DNA of 9,507 bases. Source: Brevundimonas vancanneytii. Its GTDB lineage: Bacteria; Pseudomonadota; Alphaproteobacteria; Caulobacterales; Caulobacteraceae. A program made the position numbers and the translations under genes. Location of the stretch: NCBI GenBank assembly GCA_945874855.1, contig CAMCIP010000085.1, positions 1 through 9,507 of the forward strand, in the 5' to 3' direction. Positions 1 to 6,722 of the stretch are shown piece after piece (positions within the stretch are counted from its first letter, which is position 1; each line of letters starts with the position of its first letter). The notes beneath the pieces were generated by a model, which saw nothing but the letters and a program-made list of their open reading frames with translations, did not search any database and had not been told where the DNA came from.

Positions 1-429
1 CTGTTCCGGCGTGGCGGTGAACTGATAGCTGACCAGCTGGCACTCGCGGTAGGTGTCGTACAGGCGGAAGCCGACGTCGACGCGGCCATCGGCGCGGGGC
101 GTGACCCCGCCGTACAGCACCGCCTGGGCACCGATGGAGGTCCAGGCCGGAAAGGCCGGGGCCGAGCCCAGTCCGGGGCGATCCGTGAAGCTGCCGGGGT
201 TCAGGGGGTCGAAATAGCCCGACCGCCGCAGATTGCCCGTCACGACGTTGGCGATGTCCGCCCCGTACTGGCCCGAGAAGCCCACCACGGCGATGGGGAA
301 GGGCCGGAGCTCGGCCTGGTCGATCACCACGATCTGCGGCTCGCCCGTCTGCGGGTCCTGGGCCAGGGCCGCACCCGGCAGGGCGACGGTCGCGGCGGCG
401 AACGCGGTCAGCAGGGTCTTCAGGCGCAT
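1..429 (-). CDS. tolB: TolB, periplasmic Tol-Pal protein (N-terminal 143 residues, cut by window edge)
   Basis: TolB is the periplasmic beta-propeller protein of the Tol-Pal complex. It binds Pal and the TolA C-terminal domain and helps keep the outer membrane attached during constriction. The visible part opens with a Sec signal peptide of about 23 residues (basic MRLK start, Ala/Leu-rich core, ALA-Q cleavage site). It continues with the N-terminal D2 domain, including the family-typical stretches PFPIAVVGF, DIANVVTGNLRRSGYF and FRLYDT near the cut. The propeller repeats lie outside the window. The start is supported by GGAG at 436-439, six bases before the ATG. The gene lies downstream of tolA in the usual ybgC-tolQRA-tolB-pal order but after a 167-base gap, so it may also have its own promoter. 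Identity rests on sequence resemblance plus context. Confidence 0.93.
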   Translation of the reverse strand, partial: MRLKTLLTAFAAATVALPGAALAQDPQTGEPQIVVIDQAELRPFPIAVVGFSGQYGADIANVVTGNLRRSGYFDPLNPGSFTDRPGLGSAPAFPAWTSIGAQAVLYGGVTPRADGRVDVGFRLYDTYRECQLVSYQFTATPEQ

Positions 430-457
430 CAGGAGCTCCGGGTCGGCGTATGTCGGT

Positions 458-486
458 CGCATACTGGACGCGCGACGTGACGAAAA
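458..486 (-). promoter_or_regulatory. candidate promoter for tolB (weak)
   Basis: On the minus strand TTTTCG (486-481) resembles the alphaproteobacterial -35 form TTGTCG at five of six bases. It is followed after exactly 17 bases by TATGCG (463-458), which keeps only the TAT of a -10 box. It lies 29 bases before the tolB start. The match is modest, and read-through from tolA is an equally good explanation for tolB expression. Confidence 0.22.
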
Positions 487-542
487 TCCACTCTCAAGCC
501 CAATGCGGCGACTTTCGGGCGCGCCGGGCCGTTAACGCCGTT

Positions 543-560
543 CCGTCAGGGGCCGTCAGG
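543..560 (-). repeat. two tandem CCTGACGG octamers, 10-base period
   Basis: The tolA-tolB gap contains two identical octamers CCTGACGG on the minus strand (560-553 and 550-543) separated by two bases, so their starts are 10 bases (about one helical turn) apart. This geometry suits a tandem-site DNA-binding protein, but in sequence this GC-rich a chance repeat is possible. No known operator is recognised. The rest of the 430-596 gap shows no hairpin with a U tail. Confidence 0.4.
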
Positions 561-596
561 CGGGGATGACGCACAGGGCCGCCTTGCCGCCGGCGG

Positions 597-1349
597 TCAG
601 CAGAGGGTGGCGCTGTTGAAGCCGAAGGTGATGTCCTGCTCTTCATAGCCGGCGGGCATGTCGAAGGGGGCGGCCGCGCGGACGCCGCGCAGCACGGCCT
701 CTGACACGGCGCGATAGGCCGGGTCGCTGCGGGGGCTGATCAGGCGGGGCGCGCCGACGATGCGGCCGGTCTCGGACAGCCGCACCGACACCTGCACCTG
801 CACGGAATCGGCACCCTCCATGCTGCAGTTGAAGACGGGTCGGATCTGGCGACCCAGGGCACTGATGTCCGCCCGGCCCAGCGCTTGCGGTGCGGCGCCG
901 CGGCCGGCGTCGCCCGTGTTGGGGCGGCGGTCGGGGCGGCCCTGTTCGGGGCGCTTGGACAGGCGATCGAGGTCCAGCGAGGGCTCCTCGCGTTTGGGCT
1001 GGGGCGCCGGCGGGCGCGGCGGCTGGGGGCGGGTGACCGGCGGACGCGGGGTCGGCGTCGGGCGCTTTTCCGCCGCGCGGGGCGTGGGCGGCGGGGTCGG
1101 CTCCGGCTCGGGCTCGGGCGGGGCCTCGACGGGCACCGGCGGCGCGCTGGCCCCGTCCTCGACGATCAGCTCCTCGTCCGGATTGTCCGGCGCGGCGGCC
1201 TCGACCGTCACGTCGGAGATGATGGAGACGCGGATGCCCTCGGTCGGCGGCGCCGGCAGCGGCTTGTCCGGCCAGGCCACAAACAGCAGCGCGCCCAGTC
1301 CCGCATGCAGGGCGATCGAGCCGATCGTGCCGGGTCCGGGCGCCTTCAT
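597..1349 (-). CDS. tolA: TolA-like energy-transducing protein, short proline-rich form
   Basis: TolA links the proton-driven TolQR motor in the inner membrane to TolB and Pal. Residues 8-26 form a single N-terminal membrane anchor. Residues about 66-120 are a Pro/Glu/Arg linker (repeated PEPEP and PRPP runs) in place of the long helical stalk of E. coli TolA. Residues about 155-248 form a TolA/TonB-like C-terminal domain with ISALGRQIRPVFNC, a V.V.V.L...G.I strand pair, and an AVLRGVRAAAPF helix. At 250 aa it is much shorter than the roughly 420-aa enterobacterial protein. Cysteines occur only at 175 and 250 (the last residue) and could pair in the periplasm. It starts four bases after the tolR stop, so the two are co-translated. 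TonB is the alternative reading, but the tolQ-tolR-tolA-tolB order argues for TolA. Confidence 0.88.
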   Translation of the reverse strand: MKAPGPGTIGSIALHAGLGALLFVAWPDKPLPAPPTEGIRVSIISDVTVEAAAPDNPDEELIVEDGASAPPVPVEAPPEPEPEPTPPPTPRAAEKRPTPTPRPPVTRPQPPRPPAPQPKREEPSLDLDRLSKRPEQGRPDRRPNTGDAGRGAAPQALGRADISALGRQIRPVFNCSMEGADSVQVQVSVRLSETGRIVGAPRLISPRSDPAYRAVSEAVLRGVRAAAPFDMPAGYEEQDITFGFNSATLC

Positions 1350-1353
1350 GCCG

Positions 1354-1842
<489 letters not shown>

Positions 1843-1845
1843 GGC

Positions 1846-2583
<738 letters not shown>

Positions 2584-2645
2584 ACGGGCGTTCCGGTCAA
2601 GGTTGGTGAGCCCATGGTCAGGGTCCAGACGGCGATTTCATGGCG

Positions 2646-2674
2646 GGTCTAGCTGCGCCGGGCCGTTTCGTCAC
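2646..2674 (-). promoter_or_regulatory. candidate housekeeping promoter for tolQRA (Caulobacter-type)
   Basis: On the minus strand GTGACGA (2674-2668) is followed after 14 bases by GCTAGACC (2653-2646). Against the published Caulobacter housekeeping consensus TTGACGS-N10-14-GCTANAWC, the -35 matches five of seven positions and the -10 seven of eight, with an allowed spacing. The -35 overlaps the ybgC stop codon. A transcript would start near 2640, giving a leader of about 55 bases before tolQ. Inferred, not demonstrated. Confidence 0.5.
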
Positions 2675-3141
2675 CCGTCCTCACCTGACGGGGGCGCGAG
2701 CCAGGGCCGGACGCGCGCGACCAGCCGCGGTGTGGGGCGGCGCGGCCGGCCGTCCAGATGGATGCAGACGACGATCACCTCGGCCCGGCACAGGGTCTCG
2801 TCGCCGCGGTCGATGGCCTGACGGATGATCAGCCGGGGCCCGCGGATCTCCTCGTACAGGGTGCGCACCACCAGGGCGTCGTCGATGCGGGCCGGCTTCA
2901 GGAAGCTCAACGCCAGTTCGGCCACCACGAAGGCCGAAGGCGCCTCGCCGTCCAGCAGGTCGGAATGGCCCAGACCCACAGCGCGCAGGAAGTCCGACCG
3001 GCCGCGCTCGAAGAACCGCACATAGCTGCCGTGATAGACCAGACCTGTGAAGTCGGTGTCCTCATAGTAGACGCGCACCGGCAGGCGGTGTTCGCGACCC
3101 TGGAACCAGCCCTGACCGGGGACGTCGGCGGCCTCGGTCAT
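2671..3141 (-). CDS. ybgC: YbgC, Tol-Pal-associated acyl-CoA thioesterase (hotdog fold)
   Basis: YbgC is a cytoplasmic hotdog-fold thioesterase of the 4-hydroxybenzoyl-CoA thioesterase class. It hydrolyses acyl-CoA or acyl-ACP and is almost always encoded first in tol-pal operons. The signature YYEDTDFTGLVYHGSY lies at residues 25-40, with Asp30 as the expected catalytic residue, followed by the YVRFFERGRSDFLR helix (40-53). The length of 156 aa is slightly above the usual 130-140. The start at 3141 is chosen because its ATG overlaps the upstream stop codon as ATGA, the classic sign of translational coupling. An in-frame ATG 33 bases further upstream (3174) would add an Ala/Pro-rich leader that looks like upstream coding sequence. 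The link between thioesterase activity and Tol function remains unclear in the literature. Confidence 0.95.
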   Translation of the reverse strand: MTEAADVPGQGWFQGREHRLPVRVYYEDTDFTGLVYHGSYVRFFERGRSDFLRAVGLGHSDLLDGEAPSAFVVAELALSFLKPARIDDALVVRTLYEEIRGPRLIIRQAIDRGDETLCRAEVIVVCIHLDGRPRRPTPRLVARVRPWLAPPSGEDG

Positions 3142-3509
3142 GGCGCCGGCCGCCGCAGGGGCAGGCCTGGGCAATCGGCTGCGACCATGGCCGCGAACTC
3201 GCCCGACAGGGGGTCGTCGCTGAACAGGATGCGCCGCGGCCGTGAGACGAAGGCCACGGCCGCCGCCTCGCCCCGCCGTCCGGCATAGCCGCAGGCCACC
3301 CGGCCGGTCCCAGGCTCCAGCAGGCGAACCTCACCGGTCGGGCCGAAACGGTCGCGCACCTGGGCCAGGGCGCGGGTCTGGGGGGCGGGGTCCCAGGGGG
3401 CGACGGCGCGCCCGGTGGTCAGCAGCCAGGTCGCCGCGGCCCCCAGCGCCAGCACCGCGATCCCGAGGGCGGGGATCCAGCGGTCAATGCGAACGTGCGA
3501 CGTGGCCAT
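3138..3509 (-). CDS. uncharacterised membrane-anchored protein preceding ybgC
   Basis: I do not recognise a named family for this 123-aa protein. It has a short basic N-terminus, one hydrophobic segment at about 12-31 (an uncleaved anchor or signal peptide), and a roughly 90-residue domain predicted to lie in the periplasm. The only cysteines are Cys73 (in VACGYAG) and Cys113 (in AADCPG), placed so that they could form a disulfide; the stretch FVSRPRRILFSDDPLSGEF lies between them. It is a real gene by three signs: AGGGAGAGG upstream of the ATG, a four-base ATGA overlap with ybgC, and a composition consistent with an anchored periplasmic protein. Its coupling to ybgC suggests an envelope role near Tol-Pal, but that is guilt by association. 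No clear promoter is seen upstream. Confidence 0.8.
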   Translation of the reverse strand: MATSHVRIDRWIPALGIAVLALGAAATWLLTTGRAVAPWDPAPQTRALAQVRDRFGPTGEVRLLEPGTGRVACGYAGRRGEAAAVAFVSRPRRILFSDDPLSGEFAAMVAADCPGLPLRRPAP

Positions 3510-3628
3510 GGCCGCCTCTCCCTAGCATCCAAGTCTGCCCGGCTTCGACCCCGCCCGGAAGGCCTCCCGAAGACGTGACCCGGTCGCGTGGCCCCGACGG
3601 GACCGAGGCGTCATCTGCCTGCATCCCT

Positions 3629-3656
3629 TTGTCGTTAACCCCGTTCTCGACTAGCG
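3629..3656 (+). promoter_or_regulatory. candidate promoter for the zinc metallopeptidase gene
   Basis: TTGTCG at 3629-3634 is followed 16 bases later by CTAGCG at 3651-3656. The -35 is good for the Caulobacter housekeeping pattern, while the -10 keeps only the CTA core. It would give a leader of about 25 bases. It sits in the 178-base divergent gap (3510-3687), in which I see no other clear signal. Confidence 0.33.
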
Positions 3657-3687
3657 TGGCGGTGGGCCATTTGCTGGAGGGGATGAC

Positions 3688-4521
3688 ATGCGCTGGCAGG
3701 GCGGACGAAGGGGCGGCGGGGTCGAGGACCGGCGCGGCATGGGCGCGGGCGGCGCCGTGGGCGGCGGTCTGGGCGTGATGGTCCTGGCCGTCATCGGCTA
3801 TCTGATCTTCGGCATCCCCCCGGAGACCACCACGGCAGTGGCGACCCGGTTCGGCGCAGCCGCCCAGCAGGAAGGCGAGAAGGGCACACCCGAGGATCAG
3901 GCCGGCCTGTTCGTCGACGTGGTCGGCGCCAACATCAACGACGTCTGGGCCCAGGCCCTGGTCGGCTATCAGCCGCCGCGCGTGGTCCTTTATGAAGGCG
4001 GCACGGGCACGCAGTGCGGCTTCGGCCAGGCGGCCATGGGGCCCTTCTACTGCCCGCCCGACCGCACCGTTTATCTGGACCTGTCCTTCTGGCAGCAGCT
4101 GGAACAGCTCGGCGGGTCCTCGGGCGAGTTCGCCCGCGCCTATGTCATCGCCCATGAGTTCGGCCACCACGTCCAGACCCTGACCGGCCTGTCCGAGGAG
4201 GTCCGTCAGGCCCAGGCCCGCGCCGGCAGCCAGGCCGAGGCCAATCGCTATTCCGTGGCGCTGGAGCTTCAGGCTGACTGTTTCGCCGGCGTCTGGGCGG
4301 CCAATGCGGCGCGCGTGTCCGACGGACAGGTGGCCATGACGGCGGGCGATCTCGACGCGGGCCTGAAGACCGCTGCGGCCATCGGTGACGACCGGCTGAC
4401 CCAGGGCCGGGCCTCGCCCGAGAGCTTCACCCATGGCTCGTCCGAGGAACGCGCGGCCTGGCTCAAGCGCGGCTACGACAGCGGCGACCCGGCCGTCTGC
4501 GACACCTTCGCGGCGCGCTGA
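3688..4521 (+). CDS. ypfJ: neutral zinc metallopeptidase, YpfJ family, membrane-anchored
   Basis: This is a predicted zinc-dependent peptidase of the YpfJ family (putative neutral zinc metallopeptidase domain); its natural substrate is unknown. Residues 1-20 are Gly/Arg-rich with the start MRWQGGRRGGGVEDRRG, typical of the family. A membrane helix covers about 24-42. The catalytic domain follows: His156 and His160 ligate zinc and Glu157 is the general base in HEFGHH (156-161), and the third ligand is expected in ELQAD (193-197). The stretches YCPPDRTVYLDLSFW and LKRGYDSGDPAVCDTF are also family-typical. At 277 aa it is full length. GGAGG at 3676-3680 stands seven bases before the ATG and fixes the start. 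It is transcribed away from the tol operon and ends 11 bases from the phosphatase stop, so it is probably monocistronic. Confidence 0.92.
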   Translation: MRWQGGRRGGGVEDRRGMGAGGAVGGGLGVMVLAVIGYLIFGIPPETTTAVATRFGAAAQQEGEKGTPEDQAGLFVDVVGANINDVWAQALVGYQPPRVVLYEGGTGTQCGFGQAAMGPFYCPPDRTVYLDLSFWQQLEQLGGSSGEFARAYVIAHEFGHHVQTLTGLSEEVRQAQARAGSQAEANRYSVALELQADCFAGVWAANAARVSDGQVAMTAGDLDAGLKTAAAIGDDRLTQGRASPESFTHGSSEERAAWLKRGYDSGDPAVCDTFAAR

Positions 4522-4532
4522 AGCAACAGGGC

Positions 4533-6575
4533 TCAGGTTCCGATCACGCCGCCGTCGTCCTTGGTGATCACCACGGTGGCCGAGCGCGGTACGGTGCCGT
4601 CGTAGTCCGGAAACCCCGAACCATAATCGCCGGCGGCGAACTGTTCGGCCGTGGCCTGGGCCCCGGGGTGCTGGAAATTCACGAACATGGTGCGGCCGTC
4701 CGGCGTGGTGACGACGCCGGTGCATTCCTGGCCCCAGGGGCCGGTCATGAACCGCTTGACCTCGCCGGTGGCCGGATCGGCCGCCAGCAGCATGTTCATC
4801 CCGAACGGCTTGAGCGGGCCTTCATAGTCCGGACCCATGTCGCCCATGTCGGTCTGGATCCAGAGCCGGGAATCCTTGTCGCACCACAGGCCGTCGGGAC
4901 AGGCGAAGATGTTGTCGTCGTCGAGGGCGCTGCTGGCGGGCCTCGACGAATGTCGGGCGTCGCCGGCGATCACGAACAGGTCCCAGTCGAAGCGCGCCTG
5001 CGCGTGATCGCCGCCGGCGTAGGACCAGCGCACGATGTGGCCGAAATTGTTGACCGCCCGCGGGTTGGCCGCATCCACCTGGGCCTGAGTCCGGCGGGTG
5101 TTGTTGGTCAGGGTGAAGAACACCGTGCCGGTGTTCGGATCGACCGCGCCCCACTCGGGCCGGTCCATCTTGGTCGCGCCTACATGGTCGGCGGCGAGCC
5201 GGGCGTTGACCAGGATGTCGGCGAGATCGGCGAAGCCGTTGGCGGGGGTCAGACCGTTCTGTCCCGGTGCCAAGGCCAGCCATTCGCCGCCGCCGTCGTC
5301 ATCGAACCGGGCTACAAACAGCGTGCCGCGGTCAAGGATCGACCCGTCGGTTCGCCCGGCGACATAGGGGTCGGCGGAGACGAATTTGTAGATGTATTCG
5401 AACCGGGAATCGTCGCCCGAGTAGCAGACCACCGGTGCTCCTTCGACAGCCGGGGCAAACACCACCCCCTCATGGGCAAACCGGCCCATATGGGTGCGCT
5501 TGACCGGTGCCGCCCGGGGGTTGAACGGGTCGATCTCGACCAGCCAGCCGAACGCGTTCGGCTCGTTGCGATAGTCCTCGGTTGCCGAACCGCCCTTAGT
5601 TGAGGCGTCGAACCGCACGTGCCCGTCCGCGCCTGATCGGGCCAGATGCCAGCCGTAGCCGCTGCCCTTCGGGTCTTTCGACACGCCATAGCGGGCGTGT
5701 TCCCGCCGATGCTCCGCATCGGTGTTGGAGAAATAGCCGGCCCAGTTCTCCTCTGCCGCCAGATAGGTGTTCCACGGCGTCACCCCGTGGGCGCAGTTGT
5801 TCAGTGTGCCGCGGGTCATGGTCCCGTCCGGGCTGAAGCGGGTGCGGACGTGGTCTGTTCCGCGCACCGGGCCGCTGATCTGCATCGGCGTGCTGGCCGT
5901 GATCCGGCGGTTGCGCCAGTCAGCGACGACGACCCAGCTACCGTTGGCCTGTCGCGTGGTGCGGTAGATCGAGACGCCATGCGCCGCCATCTCCATCCGC
6001 ACTTCATCATCGTCGCGCTTGCCGTCCGTCCCATAGGCGACGCTGCTGTTGGTGTGCGCCACGCTGCGGTAGCCGTCCTTGGCCGCATGCAGGAAACGCG
6101 GCTCTACATATTCGTGGTTCACGGCGATCAGACCGTCGCTGGACGAGCCGTCGATCGGGAAGAAATGGATCCCGTCGTGGTGCTGGCCGATCTGGTGTTC
6201 CTGTTCGGCGCCGCTGTTGGCCCCCGACCGGAATGCCGGCCGGTGGCCCGAAATCGGGGTGCCGGCCGCGCCCAGCACCCGCACGCTGTAGCCCTCGGGC
6301 ACGACGACGGCGTCGACGAAACTGACCGGAACGGGTTTGAAGCCGATCAGACTGGATCGGCCCCGGGCCCGCGCCGACGTAGCCGGCAGTGACCCGCCGA
6401 TCAGGCTGGTGGCCAAGGTCGCCAGGCCACCCATCAGGAAGCCGCGGCGCGCCACGCGCGCGTCCATGACCTCGTAGAAATTGCGGTTGGCGGAGGCGTT
6501 GCATGGCGGCTCGTCGCCGTACTGATAGCCCCTGGCCTGGGTGTGGTCGGGGTAGTCATGCTCCAGTTCTTTGAT
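4533..6575 (-). CDS. phoX: PhoX-family alkaline phosphatase, Tat-exported, probable ATC start
   Basis: PhoX is a periplasmic metal-dependent (Ca/Fe) phosphatase that releases phosphate from organic esters under phosphate starvation. Counting from the ATG at 6467, a Tat signal (ARRGFLMGG, hydrophobic stretch to about 29, ARA) is followed by the family blocks HHDGIHFFP (96-104), AVNHEYVEPRF (115-125), NNCAHGVTPW (223-232) with Cys225 the likely iron ligand, AAEENWAGYF (237-246) and ECTGVVTTPDGRTMFVNFQHPG near 581-602. I place the start upstream: the frame stays open to 6632 and encodes family-like residues (ELEHDYPDH, EPPCNASANRNFYEV) directly before the Tat motif. AGGAGG lies five bases before an in-frame ATC at 6575. 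No ATG, GTG or TTG exists in this extension. That gives 680 aa; the ATG at 6467 would give 644 and has only a crowded GAGG before it. A Pho box lies upstream. Confidence 0.9.
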   Translation of the reverse strand: MKELEHDYPDHTQARGYQYGDEPPCNASANRNFYEVMDARVARRGFLMGGLATLATSLIGGSLPATSARARGRSSLIGFKPVPVSFVDAVVVPEGYSVRVLGAAGTPISGHRPAFRSGANSGAEQEHQIGQHHDGIHFFPIDGSSSDGLIAVNHEYVEPRFLHAAKDGYRSVAHTNSSVAYGTDGKRDDDEVRMEMAAHGVSIYRTTRQANGSWVVVADWRNRRITASTPMQISGPVRGTDHVRTRFSPDGTMTRGTLNNCAHGVTPWNTYLAAEENWAGYFSNTDAEHRREHARYGVSKDPKGSGYGWHLARSGADGHVRFDASTKGGSATEDYRNEPNAFGWLVEIDPFNPRAAPVKRTHMGRFAHEGVVFAPAVEGAPVVCYSGDDSRFEYIYKFVSADPYVAGRTDGSILDRGTLFVARFDDDGGGEWLALAPGQNGLTPANGFADLADILVNARLAADHVGATKMDRPEWGAVDPNTGTVFFTLTNNTRRTQAQVDAANPRAVNNFGHIVRWSYAGGDHAQARFDWDLFVIAGDARHSSRPASSALDDDNIFACPDGLWCDKDSRLWIQTDMGDMGPDYEGPLKPFGMNMLLAADPATGEVKRFMTGPWGQECTGVVTTPDGRTMFVNFQHPGAQATAEQFAAGDYGSGFPDYDGTVPRSATVVITKDDGGVIGT

Positions 6576-6580
6576 CCCGG

Positions 6581-6586
6581 CCTCCT
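6581..6586 (-). promoter_or_regulatory. perfect Shine-Dalgarno AGGAGG deciding the phoX start
   Basis: AGGAGG on the minus strand (6586-6581) is followed by CCGGG and then the ATC codon at 6575-6573. Five bases is a near-ideal spacing. No ATG in any frame lies within a workable distance: the nearest, at 6559, is 21 bases away and out of frame with phoX. This is the main evidence for the unusual start. Confidence 0.6.
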
Positions 6587-6628
6587 GATCTCTGCAAAGT
6601 ACCCAAGGGTTTTGGATAGGGGCCGCGT

Positions 6629-6646
6629 GTCACAGAGGTATGACCG
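6629..6646 (-). promoter_or_regulatory. Pho box (PhoB binding site) in the phoX promoter
   Basis: The minus strand reads CGGTCAT-ACCT-CTGTGAC (6646-6629): two seven-base direct repeats with a four-base spacer, which is exactly the PhoB box layout. Each repeat matches the CTGTCAT/CTGTCAC consensus at six of seven positions. Ten bases downstream is TATCCA (6618-6613), a -10-like element. The box-to--10 distance equals that of E. coli phoA, where the Pho box replaces the -35. The start of transcription would fall near 6606, giving a leader of about 30 bases before the ATC start. The layout implies PhoR-PhoB induction under phosphate limitation. Confidence 0.7.
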
Positions 6647-6688
6647 TTGAACCGACGGGCACCGCTCGCGGCGCGAGGTCACGGGCTG

Positions 6689-6721
6689 GCCGGATCGATC
6701 ATCAGGCATTCCCGATCCGGC
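6689..6721 (-). terminator. 9-bp perfect inverted repeat after the protease stop, terminator-like
   Basis: GCCGGATCG (6721-6713) and CGATCCGGC (6697-6689) on the minus strand form a perfect nine-base-pair stem with a 15-base loop, beginning immediately after the stop codon of the aspartyl protease gene. There is no U run after it, so it may be a weak or Rho-assisted terminator, or an mRNA 3' end stabiliser. It would separate the protease transcript from the phoX promoter at 6646-6613. Confidence 0.45.
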
Positions 6722-6722
6722 G

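Noticed and set aside
556..600. A 15-codon tail (LTAGGKAALCVIPA) in another frame just after the tolA stop, suggesting a frameshifted TolA end
   Set aside because: TolA already ends in a family-like C-terminal domain, and 15 codons are too few to support a frameshift. It stays a curiosity.
3635..3645. TTAACC as part of a CtrA binding site upstream of the metallopeptidase
   Set aside because: Only one half-site is present; the second TTAA seven bases later is missing.
4564..4573. GGTGATCACC palindrome near the end of phoX as a shared terminator or operator
   Set aside because: It lies within phoX coding sequence, has no loop or U tail, and a ten-base palindrome is easily explained by codon use.
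3484..4725. A 413-codon minus-strand frame opposite the zinc metallopeptidase
   Set aside because: It is the complement of a well-supported HEFGHH peptidase and overlaps the ends of phoX and the unknown gene; the protein has no recognisable domain.
6434..6709. A 91-codon minus-strand frame over the phoX start region
   Set aside because: It overlaps the hairpin, the Pho box and the conserved PhoX N-terminus in another frame. Its composition is Pro/Thr/Arg-rich without family features.
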